Positions 35,131 through 43,252 of a stretch of 64,000 nt of DNA are shown piece by piece; within the stretch, counting starts at the first letter, position 1; each line of letters opens with the position of its first letter. The translations under genes and the position numbers were made by a program. The DNA is taken from NCBI RefSeq assembly GCF_044596045.1, contig NZ_CP138995.1, forward strand, positions 2,790,001 through 2,854,000, read 5' to 3'. The stretch is from Flagellimonas sp947499585 (GTDB lineage Bacteria; Bacteroidota; Bacteroidia; Flavobacteriales; Flavobacteriaceae). Under the pieces are notes generated by a model. That model searched no databases. It saw only the letters and a list, made by a program, of their open reading frames with translations, and had not been told where the DNA came from.

Positions 35131-35142
35131 ACAATTTTTATT

Positions 35143-37281
35143 TTAAGGTATCTTGCTTTCTAGATCAAGTATGAATGCGTATTCTTTTGCTGTTTCCTTC
35201 AAGGATTCAAAGCGTCCAGAAGCACCTCCATGGCCAGCATCCATATTGGTATCCAAAAACAAGATATTATCGTCTGTTTTGTGTTCCCTTAACTTTGCGA
35301 CCCATTTAGCTGGTTCCCAATACTGTACTTGTGAATCGTGCAAGCCTGTGGAAACATAAATATTGGGATAATCTTTAGCAACAACGTTATCATATGGTGA
35401 ATAAGACTTCATATAATCGTAGTATTCCTTGTCACCAGGGTTTCCCCATTCATCATATTCACCTGTGGTCAAGGGGATCGAATCGTCCAACATGGTCGTT
35501 ACCACATCAACAAATGGAACCGCCGCAACTACTCCGTTATATAATTCAGGGGCCATATTTACGATAGCTCCCATTAAAAGCCCTCCTGCAGAGCCACCGC
35601 TTGCATATAAGTGATCTGCGCTTGTATATTCTTTCTCTATTAAGAATTTTGAGCAATCAATGAAATCCGTAAATGTGTTCTTCTTTTGCAGTAATTTTCC
35701 ATCTTCATACCATGGCCTCCCCAAATATTCCCCTCCTCTAACATGAGCAATGGCATAAACAAATCCTCTATCCAATAGGCTTAAACGAATAGATGAGAAA
35801 TATGGGTCAATCGTGCTTCCGTAAGAACCGTAAGCATATTGAAGCAAAGGGCTGGTGCCGTCCAAGCTGGTATTCTTATGATGCACCAATGAAATCGGAA
35901 CTTTAACCCCATCTCTTGCGGTTGCCCATAGTCGTTCCGTTCGGTAGTTTGTTTTGTCAAACTTACCTCCTAGAACTTCTTGTTCCTTTAAAACCTTTTG
36001 GGTCTTTTTCTCCATATTAAAATCAATGATGGCATATGGTGCTCCCATTTCATTGTAATAATATCGAAGTTCCTTAGTATTAAAATCAAGGTTAACGGAT
36101 GTCCCTGCTACATAGGTCTCACTAGCAAAGGGCAAATGGTAACTATCAGTTTTATCCCAACGAGAGATTTTTAGCTGATTAAGTCCATTTTCCCTCTCTG
36201 AAAGCACATAGTAGTCTTTGAATATATCCACATCTTCCAATAACACATCTTCCCTATGCGGAATAAACTCCTCCCAATCTTTAGAAGAGGTGTTTTCATC
36301 TGAAGTTTTCATCAATTTAAAATTGGTAGCACCATCTTTATTGGTAAGGACGTAGAAATTTCCATTATAATGTGCGATTGAATATTCTAACCCTCTTTCT
36401 CTAGGTGAAAAAATCTTAAAATCACCTTTTGGGTCATCAGCGCTCAAAATTTGATATTCTGAAGTAAGTGTGCTTACTGAACCTATTACTATGAACTTTC
36501 TAGACTTCGTTTTATAAACAAACGTATTGAACGTTGAATCTTTTTCATGAAAAATAAGTTCATCATCAGTAGATGGAGTCCCTAACTCATGTCTATAAAT
36601 TTTATCTGAACGTAAAGTAACCGGGTCTTTTTTGGCGTAGAACAACGTTTTACCATCATTGCCCCAAACGGAACTCCCTGTGGTATTTTCAATTTTATCT
36701 GGATAAACCTCTCCCGTTGCTAACTTTTTAATTTGAATATCATATTGCCTGCGAGAAACAGTGTCAACCGCAAAAGAAGCCATTGTGTTGTCTGGACTGA
36801 TTGAAATCCCTCTTAAGTTGTAATATTCATGGTCCTTGGCAAGCTCATTACAATTGAACATCAATTCATCATCTGCCTCAAGGCTTTCTTTCTTTCTTGA
36901 ATAAATTGGATATTCTTGGCCAGTTTCATATTTGGTGATATACCAATACCCATTGTATTTATAAGGAACTGAAGAATCGTCTTCCTTTATTCTAGATTTC
37001 ATCTCTTGAAAAAGCTCTTCTTGGAATTTCTTGGTATGAGAGGTCATTTTAGCGTAGTACTCGTTTTCCGCATTTAAATGATCTAAAACATCCTGATTTT
37101 CCCTATCGTTCATCCAATAGTAATCGTCTATTCTAACGTCACCATGTTTTTCAAGCTTTGCGGGAATCTTTTTTGCAACTGGATGTTGAGCACTCATAGG
37201 TTTTTCTTTGATATTTTGACAAGAGGCGGCAAAAGTAAGGTATAAAATGAAAAAAGTACTTCTTAAAACTAAGTGCTTCAT
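35143..37281 (-). CDS. Oligopeptidase B-like prolyl oligopeptidase (S9A) lipoprotein
   Basis: A 712-residue serine peptidase. The N-terminus is a lipoprotein signal (FAASC, Cys at residue 21), then a beta-propeller of about 400 residues (DDYYWMNDRENQDV near residue 52), then the catalytic alpha/beta-hydrolase domain. The triad is visible: Ser in ASGGSAGGLLMG near residue 560, Asp in STGLHDSQVQYWEP near residue 648, His in DAGHGGASGR near residue 685. Oligopeptidase B enzymes cut after basic residues in short peptides; specificity here is inferred. It lies 72 bases upstream of the SulA-like gene on the same strand but is probably unrelated in function. Confidence 0.92.
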   Translation of the reverse strand: MKHLVLRSTFFILYLTFAASCQNIKEKPMSAQHPVAKKIPAKLEKHGDVRIDDYYWMNDRENQDVLDHLNAENEYYAKMTSHTKKFQEELFQEMKSRIKEDDSSVPYKYNGYWYITKYETGQEYPIYSRKKESLEADDELMFNCNELAKDHEYYNLRGISISPDNTMASFAVDTVSRRQYDIQIKKLATGEVYPDKIENTTGSSVWGNDGKTLFYAKKDPVTLRSDKIYRHELGTPSTDDELIFHEKDSTFNTFVYKTKSRKFIVIGSVSTLTSEYQILSADDPKGDFKIFSPRERGLEYSIAHYNGNFYVLTNKDGATNFKLMKTSDENTSSKDWEEFIPHREDVLLEDVDIFKDYYVLSERENGLNQLKISRWDKTDSYHLPFASETYVAGTSVNLDFNTKELRYYYNEMGAPYAIIDFNMEKKTQKVLKEQEVLGGKFDKTNYRTERLWATARDGVKVPISLVHHKNTSLDGTSPLLQYAYGSYGSTIDPYFSSIRLSLLDRGFVYAIAHVRGGEYLGRPWYEDGKLLQKKNTFTDFIDCSKFLIEKEYTSADHLYASGGSAGGLLMGAIVNMAPELYNGVVAAVPFVDVVTTMLDDSIPLTTGEYDEWGNPGDKEYYDYMKSYSPYDNVVAKDYPNIYVSTGLHDSQVQYWEPAKWVAKLREHKTDDNILFLDTNMDAGHGGASGRFESLKETAKEYAFILDLESKIP

Positions 37282-37305
37282 AGTTTTTGATTTATGCCAA
37301 ATTAC

Positions 37306-37313
37306 TACTTTTG
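37306..37313 (+). promoter_or_regulatory. Bacteroidota -7 box for the YbaB/EbfC gene
   Basis: TACTTTTG matches TAnnTTTG and ends 28 bases before the ATG at 37342. A TTG at 37287-37289 lies 16 bases upstream, slightly closer than usual for the -33 element. Confidence 0.55.
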
Positions 37314-37341
37314 AATCTTTAAAACTATAAACAGAAATAGG

Positions 37342-37668
37342 ATGTTTGGAGATATTATGGGAATGATGGGTAAACTAAAGGAAACCCAAGAAAAAGTGAA
37401 GGCAACCAAGGAACGTTTAAATACTGTATTGATTGATGAAACATCTTCAGATGGAAAACTGAAAGTTACCCTAACGGCCAATAGAGAAATCAAGTCCATA
37501 GAAATTAATGATTCCTTAATGAAAGATAAGGAACAGCTAGAGGATTATCTGGTTCTAACCCTGAACAAAGCTATTGAAAAGGCAACCAATGTTAACGAAG
37601 CAGAATTGGCAGCCGTTGCCAAAGATGGGATGCCCAATATTCCAGGAATGGATTCTTTGTTTAAATAG
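37342..37668 (+). CDS. YbaB/EbfC-family nucleoid-associated protein
   Basis: A 108-residue small DNA-binding protein of the YbaB/EbfC family, which forms tweezer-like dimers on DNA. The N-terminal helix is Met/Gly-rich (MGMMGKLKETQEKVKATKERL), followed by the beta segment SSDGKLKVTLTANREIKSIEIND and a C-terminal helix. Length is normal. Unusually it is not beside dnaX or recR here but between the S9 peptidase and threonine aldolase genes. It ends 6 bases before the convergent aldolase stop. Confidence 0.9.
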   Translation: MFGDIMGMMGKLKETQEKVKATKERLNTVLIDETSSDGKLKVTLTANREIKSIEINDSLMKDKEQLEDYLVLTLNKAIEKATNVNEAELAAVAKDGMPNIPGMDSLFK

Positions 37669-37674
37669 GTCCTA

Positions 37675-38700
37675 CTATCCTATAGTCTTCAATACTTTTA
37701 AAAAGTGCAAATGCATTTCTTTGGTATAGTCCAAATGCGTTACAATACGCAGTTTTCCTTGCCCCATGCCAATAATGGAAATATTGTTTTCTTCAAGTTT
37801 ACCTAGAAAAGACTCTGCAGACAGTTTTGACTCATCTAACTCAAAAATGATGATATTGGTCTCAATTGGTTCCACTTTTTTAATGAATTCCAATTTTTCT
37901 AACACCTCGCCTATTTCTTTGGCCTTTCTGTGGTCTTCTTGAAGTCTGTCTATATGATTATCCAAAGCATAAATTCCAGCTGCTGCTAAAAACCCAGATT
38001 GTCGCATGCCGCCGCCCAACACTTTTCTTATTCGTAGGGCATTGTCAATAAATTCTCTATTCCCAACTAATACTGAACCTACCGGACAGCCAAGCCCTTT
38101 GCTTAAACAAACACTTATAGAGTCAAATAAGCTTCCGTATGCCTTGGCATCTTCGTTTTTTGCTACTAATGCATTCCAAATACGAGCACCGTCTAAATGG
38201 TAGTTCAGCCCATTATCCTCACAAACTTTTTTAATCTTTTTTAGTTCTTGGAAATCCCAGCATGCTCCGCCACCTTTATTTGTGGTATTTTCAATACACA
38301 CCAAAGAAGTCAAAGGACTATGATAAAAATCTGGAGGGTTTATAGATTGTTCTACTTGATCAACCGTCATCATTCCCCTATTGCCATCCACCAATCTACA
38401 AGACACCCCACTATTAAAACTGACCCCTCCCCCTTCGTAATTATATACATGGGCATACTTATCACAAATTAGCTGTTCTCCAGGTTGGGTATGCAGTTTA
38501 ATGGCAGCTTGATTGGTCATTGTGCCACTTGGAAAGAACAATGCTGCCTCCATTCCAAAAAAGCCAGCTACTTTTTCTTCCAGTGCATTTACGCTGGGAT
38601 CATTTTTAAAGACATCATCACCTACTTTGGCGGTCATAATGGCTTCCAACATACCAGCCGTTGGTTTGGTGACAGTATCACTTATTAAGTTGATTTTCAT
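37675..38700 (-). CDS. Low-specificity L-threonine aldolase
   Basis: A 341-residue PLP enzyme that cleaves threonine or allo-threonine to glycine and acetaldehyde. It opens with ISDTVTKPTAGM, shows VGDDVFKNDPSVNALEE near residue 27, the cofactor Asp in YHLDGARIWNA near residue 170, and the PLP lysine in SVCLSKGLGCPVGS near residue 200, as in the GLY1/LtaE beta-eliminating lyase family. Length is normal and the protein is cytoplasmic. It lies 13 bases downstream of the metalloprotease gene. Confidence 0.92.
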   Translation of the reverse strand: MKINLISDTVTKPTAGMLEAIMTAKVGDDVFKNDPSVNALEEKVAGFFGMEAALFFPSGTMTNQAAIKLHTQPGEQLICDKYAHVYNYEGGGVSFNSGVSCRLVDGNRGMMTVDQVEQSINPPDFYHSPLTSLVCIENTTNKGGGACWDFQELKKIKKVCEDNGLNYHLDGARIWNALVAKNEDAKAYGSLFDSISVCLSKGLGCPVGSVLVGNREFIDNALRIRKVLGGGMRQSGFLAAAGIYALDNHIDRLQEDHRKAKEIGEVLEKLEFIKKVEPIETNIIIFELDESKLSAESFLGKLEENNISIIGMGQGKLRIVTHLDYTKEMHLHFLKVLKTIG

Positions 38701-38713
38701 TTACGGTCGAAGA

Positions 38714-41116
38714 TTAATTCATACAATCCATCCCAATAGGCGAGCCATCCGGAATTTTAGGAACTGGAATAACTTTAAATGCAGAAGGTTTGCTTAGAAA
38801 AGCATCTATTCTTCTCACCATTTCTGAAGAAATAGCGCTTTTCCCATTACTCAAAAGAGAGGTTCTTAACTCCTTCAATGATTCATTCGCAATTGCATTT
38901 ACCTGAGGGTGAACTTCTTTATGTGCAGCAAGATTCATAATATGGTACAAGACCCTAAAATTAATGGTCTGCTGCACTTCATTTAAATAAGTATCCTTAT
39001 GATTTTCTTCTATAGTATTTTGAAGTAATTTTCCAAAAACATTATTTAACCCTAATTGATCTTTATCAATACTTTTTTGTTGTATCAATCTAGAAGCACG
39101 TTCTGGATGCAACAACAGCCCCAAGGTCATATCGGCAGAAGTTTCGGCAGCAGAGAGAGCATCAAAAGAAATTCCTGTTCTCCCTTTAAAAGATTCTCTG
39201 GAACGGCCGTAACCTATCGCTCTGGGCGGGAATAAATCCAGTTTTTCTTTTGGAATGGCCACTTCTTCCGCATTTAAAGTCCTTAGAATAGATTTTAAAG
39301 CATTCTCTTGCGTAGCTTGGCTTATGGAATAGACGGCACGTTGCCCATCTCCTTTTATAGAATAGTTATAATCCAATCCACCAATTAATTTTGAAACAGC
39401 TTCTGTTTGATATCTATGGAAAAAATACAAGGGCGCAAAAACGTCTTCAAGCACTGAGTTGGGTTCCCCTGTACGCACATTATCTATAGAAAAATTATTA
39501 ATGGCAGTTTTTCTGATCTTCAATACGTTTTCCAATTCCTGAGAAGCATTTCTACCATTATCCCATAAATGTGCCAAGGCATGTGCTCCACCTTGTGGAC
39601 GCGCATCTTGATCAGAGATATAACGTAATCCATCTGTTTGCGCTTTCTTCAAAATGGAATTGAGTTCTTCTTTTTCGTTTTTCCCACTAGTAAAATCTGA
39701 ATATGAATAGGCAACGGTTACCTTATCCCAAACCCCAATACCCGTATCATAAGCATTGGAGAAATCAATAGTATTTCCATTAAGTTCAAATTGTGGGTGT
39801 GGATAATCCATTACTGAGGCCCTACCATTTGTACTTGCCGCAAAATTGTGGGCAAAACCAAGAGTGTGTCCTATTTCATGTGCAGAAAGCTGACGAATCC
39901 TTGCCAACGCCATTTCTAACATGGGCTGGTAATTATCATCGCGTTCAGCAAAAGGCTTGTTCATGAGCGCTTGGGCTATTAAAAAATCTTGTCGAATACG
40001 CAAACTCCCCAAACTAACATGTCCCTTAATAATCTCACCAGTGCGCGGATCGGTAATACTGCTGCCGTAACTCCATCCTCTTGTTGAACGATGTACCCAT
40101 TGGATCACATTATACCTAACATCCATAGGATCGGCATCGTCTGGTAAAACTTTCAGTTGAAACGCATCTTTGTACCCGATAGCTTCAAAAGCTTGGTTCC
40201 ACCATCTGCCACCATCCAATAAGGCAGAACGAACGGGTTCTGGTGTTCCATTATCCAAATAATAGACAATAGGTTCAACCGCTTCACTTGTAGCAGCACT
40301 TGGATTCTTTTTCTCTAAACGGTGTCTTGTTACAAAACGCTTTAGTATTGGTTCTTGAACCGGAGTTGCATAATCATAATATGAAAATGGATATGAACCA
40401 CAACGTGGATCAAATTCTCTCTTTTTGTAATCATCATCTGGTAATTCAATCAACGAATGGTGTTGTGCCACGGTTACCAAACTAGCATTTGGTGTAACGG
40501 AACGAATATTATTTCCTTCAGGAGTTCCACTAAAAGTAAGGGTGACATCGAATTCCACATTTTTAGGGAAGGCTTTGGTCCTATCAAAAGCCCAAGCGCT
40601 TTTAGATTTATCCAAACTATAAGACCCCTGCTTCGTTCGCTTCAATCTAGCTGAAACTCCGTGGGCATCACGCATTAAAAAATCTGTGATATCTATTAAA
40701 TATTTCCCTTTAGATTCTTCTTCAATCTTAAACCCATGCAGTACAGACTTGGCAAAGGCTTGTTGTACAGATTTACGCTCCAATTCATTATTGGTAAGTG
40801 CTCTAAATTTTAAGTTAGGCTGAACTAAAAGCAATTTAGCACCTGCCTTTTTAAAGTAGACCACTTGTTCATTTCCCAGTTGGCCCCTATCTAAACCTAT
40901 ATCGTTACTACCAATCCCACTGCTTAATGAGTATACGTACAAGAATTCTTTTTCCAGCTCATCCACTTCCAAGAAAATCTTATCGGAAGTATCATCGTAA
41001 TAAAAATTGAAGTAGCCATTGAACATTTGATAATCCTTGATTTTATCAAAACTTTGGGCATTTAAAAAGGTGGCCGTGAAGACAATTGGCAAAACGTAAA
41101 AAAAGTATTTTTTCAT
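38714..41116 (-). CDS. Secreted zinc-dependent metalloprotease (DUF5117/DUF4953-type)
   Basis: An 800-residue exported metzincin. The signal peptide ends near residue 20 (FLNAQS). The zinc site HEIGHTLGFAHN (HExxHxxGxxH) is near residue 395 and the Met-turn SVMDYPHP follows 20 residues later. The long N-terminal region with DIGLDRGQLGNEQVVYF and the C-terminal helical region match large Bacteroidota proteases of the DUF5117/DUF4953 type. An upstream in-frame ATG at 41161 adds 15 residues before the signal and is rejected. Substrates are unknown; with the S10, M43 and S9 enzymes it adds to an extracytoplasmic protein-degrading set. Confidence 0.87.
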   Translation of the reverse strand: MKKYFFYVLPIVFTATFLNAQSFDKIKDYQMFNGYFNFYYDDTSDKIFLEVDELEKEFLYVYSLSSGIGSNDIGLDRGQLGNEQVVYFKKAGAKLLLVQPNLKFRALTNNELERKSVQQAFAKSVLHGFKIEEESKGKYLIDITDFLMRDAHGVSARLKRTKQGSYSLDKSKSAWAFDRTKAFPKNVEFDVTLTFSGTPEGNNIRSVTPNASLVTVAQHHSLIELPDDDYKKREFDPRCGSYPFSYYDYATPVQEPILKRFVTRHRLEKKNPSAATSEAVEPIVYYLDNGTPEPVRSALLDGGRWWNQAFEAIGYKDAFQLKVLPDDADPMDVRYNVIQWVHRSTRGWSYGSSITDPRTGEIIKGHVSLGSLRIRQDFLIAQALMNKPFAERDDNYQPMLEMALARIRQLSAHEIGHTLGFAHNFAASTNGRASVMDYPHPQFELNGNTIDFSNAYDTGIGVWDKVTVAYSYSDFTSGKNEKEELNSILKKAQTDGLRYISDQDARPQGGAHALAHLWDNGRNASQELENVLKIRKTAINNFSIDNVRTGEPNSVLEDVFAPLYFFHRYQTEAVSKLIGGLDYNYSIKGDGQRAVYSISQATQENALKSILRTLNAEEVAIPKEKLDLFPPRAIGYGRSRESFKGRTGISFDALSAAETSADMTLGLLLHPERASRLIQQKSIDKDQLGLNNVFGKLLQNTIEENHKDTYLNEVQQTINFRVLYHIMNLAAHKEVHPQVNAIANESLKELRTSLLSNGKSAISSEMVRRIDAFLSKPSAFKVIPVPKIPDGSPIGMDCMN

Positions 41117-41152
41117 ATCAGAATAGTTGTAGCTAAAATTATATAAATTTCG

Positions 41153-41182
41153 TTGCTCCACAGCATTGAAACACTATTTTTG
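41153..41182 (+). promoter_or_regulatory. Promoter of prfB (-33 and -7)
   Basis: A TTG at 41153-41155, a 19-base spacer and TATTTTTG at 41175-41182 give a complete Bacteroidota promoter, 16 bases before the prfB ATG. Confidence 0.7.
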
Positions 41183-41198
41183 CTTGAAATTTAATTTT

Positions 41199-42294
41199 AT
41201 GGTTACTACAGATCAGCAAAAAGATCTTATAGAGCGCCTTGGTGCGTTAAGGAGGTATCTTTGACATTGATGCCAAACTTATTGAAATAGAGAACGAAGA
41301 GGAGAAAACCATAGCCCCAGGATTTTGGGATAACCCACAGCAGGCCCAGGTTCAAATGCAAGTTCTTAAATCTAAAAAAAGATGGGTGGAAGATTTTAAT
41401 TCTGCTAAGTCCCTTGTTGGAGATTTAGAAGTTTTAATGGAATTCCAAGATGCAGGGGAAATTTCTGAAGAAGAAGTGAACCAGCAATATGACAAAGCAA
41501 TTCTTACCATTGAAAATCTGGAATTCAAGAATATGCTGTCCGATGAAGGTGATGAACTCACTGCTGTGCTGCAAATAACCGCTGGCGCTGGTGGTACGGA
41601 GAGTTGTGATTGGGCAGCTATGCTCATGCGAATGTACCTTATGTGGAGTGAAAAGAACGGTTATAAGGTAAAAGAACTCAACTATCAAGAAGGAGATGTA
41701 GCCGGTATTAAAACGGTTACATTGGAAATTGAAGGGGAATTTGCTTTTGGTTGGTTAAAAGGTGAGAATGGAGTGCACCGTTTGGTGCGTATTTCTCCCT
41801 TTGACAGTAATGCAAAACGACACACTTCCTTTGCTTCAGTATATGTGTATCCTTTAGTGGATGATACCATTGAAATTGATGTGAACCCCGCAGATATAGA
41901 GATTACCACAGCTCGTTCTAGCGGTGCTGGGGGACAAAATGTAAACAAAGTAGAAACAAAGGTGCAGTTGGTGCACAAGCCCACAGGAATACAAATTTCA
42001 TGCTCGGATTCACGCTCGCAACACGATAATAGGGCCACTGCAATGAAAATGCTTAAATCACAGCTTTATGAAATAGAACTAAGGAAAAAACAAGAAGCAA
42101 GGGCCGAAATTGAATCCACAAAAATGAAAATTGAATGGGGTTCTCAAATTCGTAATTACGTAATGCATCCATACAAATTGGTAAAGGATGTTCGCACAAG
42201 CCATGAAACTGGTAATGTTGATGCTGTTATGGATGGTGAAATAGATTCATTTTTAAAAGCGTTCCTCATGATGATGGGGCAACGCGAAGAATAA
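41199..42294 (+). CDS. prfB: Peptide chain release factor 2, with programmed +1 frameshift
   Basis: RF2 recognises UGA and UAA stop codons and triggers release of the finished protein. The gene starts at ATG 41199, reads 21 codons and meets an in-frame TGA at 41262-41264. A +1 shift at CTT-TGA-C resumes the frame at GAC 41263 and runs to 42294, giving 364 residues, the normal RF2 length. The signal is the textbook one: AGGAGG at 41250-41255, then TAT CTT TGA C. The SPF anticodon-like motif (RISPFDSN) and the GGQ catalytic motif (SSGAGGQNVNKVE) are both present. The shift makes RF2 regulate its own level. It is not a pseudogene. Confidence 0.96.
41250..41265 (+). promoter_or_regulatory. RF2 programmed frameshift site
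   Basis: AGGAGG, three bases, CTT TGA C. The internal Shine-Dalgarno-like sequence is spaced as in the Escherichia coli site and stands out in a genome that rarely uses Shine-Dalgarno sites for starts. Confidence 0.95.
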
Positions 42295-42308
42295 ATTAAG
42301 ATATAGAT

Positions 42309-42650
42309 ATGATTAAAATTTATCACAATCCAAGATGTAGAAAATCGCGTGAAGGTTTGGACCTTTTAGAAAAGTCTGGGAAAGATTTTGAAGTAGTTCT
42401 ATACTTAGAAAATGTTCCCACACATGGTGAGCTAAAAACAATAATCAAACAATTGGGTATTCCTGCCATGGAATTGGTTCGCAAGAATGAAGCAATTTGG
42501 AAAGAAAAGTATAAGGGGAAAACGCTTTCAGAAAATGAAATCATTGATGCAATGGTTGAAAACCCCAAATTAATAGAACGCCCTATTGTTATAAATGGAA
42601 ATGAAGCAGTAATAGGCAGACCTTCCGAAGAAATAAATAAAATAGTGTAA
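42309..42650 (+). CDS. ArsC/Spx-family thiol reductase
   Basis: A 113-residue thioredoxin-fold protein of the ArsC family. The active-site Cys is in HNPRCRKSREGL near residue 10. The later Arg in ERPIVI and the Arg-Pro in IGRPSEE complete the ArsC-type pattern. Glutaredoxin-dependent arsenate reductases have this form, but many family members (YffB/YfgD-like) have no shown arsenate role, and no other arsenic-resistance gene is nearby. It follows prfB by 14 bases. Confidence 0.85.
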   Translation: MIKIYHNPRCRKSREGLDLLEKSGKDFEVVLYLENVPTHGELKTIIKQLGIPAMELVRKNEAIWKEKYKGKTLSENEIIDAMVENPKLIERPIVINGNEAVIGRPSEEINKIV

Positions 42651-42774
42651 CTGAGCCAAAAAATGGCAAGGGTTTTGCATTCAAGAACTTAGATAGAAAT
42701 CTATTTAACATATATTTAACCAAACTAGGTTAAACCTTGATCTAATTTTAAAATCATACATTTTGAATACAATC

Positions 42775-43251
42775 ATGAAAAACACACAGACCATCATTTT
42801 ATTCATGCTCTTAATAGGGCTATTTTCAATGCCCACTTTAGAGGCTCAATATGGAAATCGATATGGAAATAATGGGTACGGCAGAAGACAAAGTACGTTG
42901 CCTCAAGCCCAAGAAACACCTAAAAAGGAAGATCCGCTTACGGCAGAAGAGCTTGTTGATGAGCGTATGCCCTCCATAACAGAGTCCATAGGGTTAAACC
43001 CATTTGAAGAGGCGGTAGTGAGAACAACTTTGATAAATTCCGTTCGGAAAAGAATGGAGCTTAGAATATTGAATTTGGATCCACCCAAAATGCAAGAAGA
43101 ATTGCAAAAAATAGTGGCCAACCAGAATGAAGAGCTAAAATCTGGCTTACCAGAAGATAAGTTCGATGCATTCCAAGAGCTTCAAGAGAATAGGTTCAAT
43201 ACCAAAAAGGCTAAAAAGAAGAAAAAGAAAAAGAAGAAATCCAAAGAATGA
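42775..43251 (+). CDS. Secreted protein of unknown function with poly-lysine tail
   Basis: A 158-residue exported protein. The signal peptide ends near residue 24 (LEAQ), followed by a Tyr/Gly/Asn stretch (YGNRYGNNGYGRR). The middle is helical and acidic, with conserved-looking segments FEEAVVRTTLINSVRKRM and PEDKFDAFQELQENRF. The C-terminus is a run of lysines ending SKE. I use the ATG at 42775; a TTG at 42763 would add four residues. The next gene, an outer-membrane receptor, starts one base after this stop, so the two are translationally coupled and probably act together at the envelope. Confidence 0.72.
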   Translation: MKNTQTIILFMLLIGLFSMPTLEAQYGNRYGNNGYGRRQSTLPQAQETPKKEDPLTAEELVDERMPSITESIGLNPFEEAVVRTTLINSVRKRMELRILNLDPPKMQEELQKIVANQNEELKSGLPEDKFDAFQELQENRFNTKKAKKKKKKKKKSKE

Positions 43252-43252
43252 T

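Noticed and set aside
41262..41264. In-frame TGA near the start of prfB as a disabling mutation
   Set aside because: The context AGGAGG-TAT-CTT-TGA-C is the known programmed frameshift site and the rest of RF2 is intact.
42309..42650. Arsenic-resistance function for the ArsC-like gene
   Set aside because: No arsenite pump or ArsR-type regulator is nearby, and the family has many members without arsenate activity.
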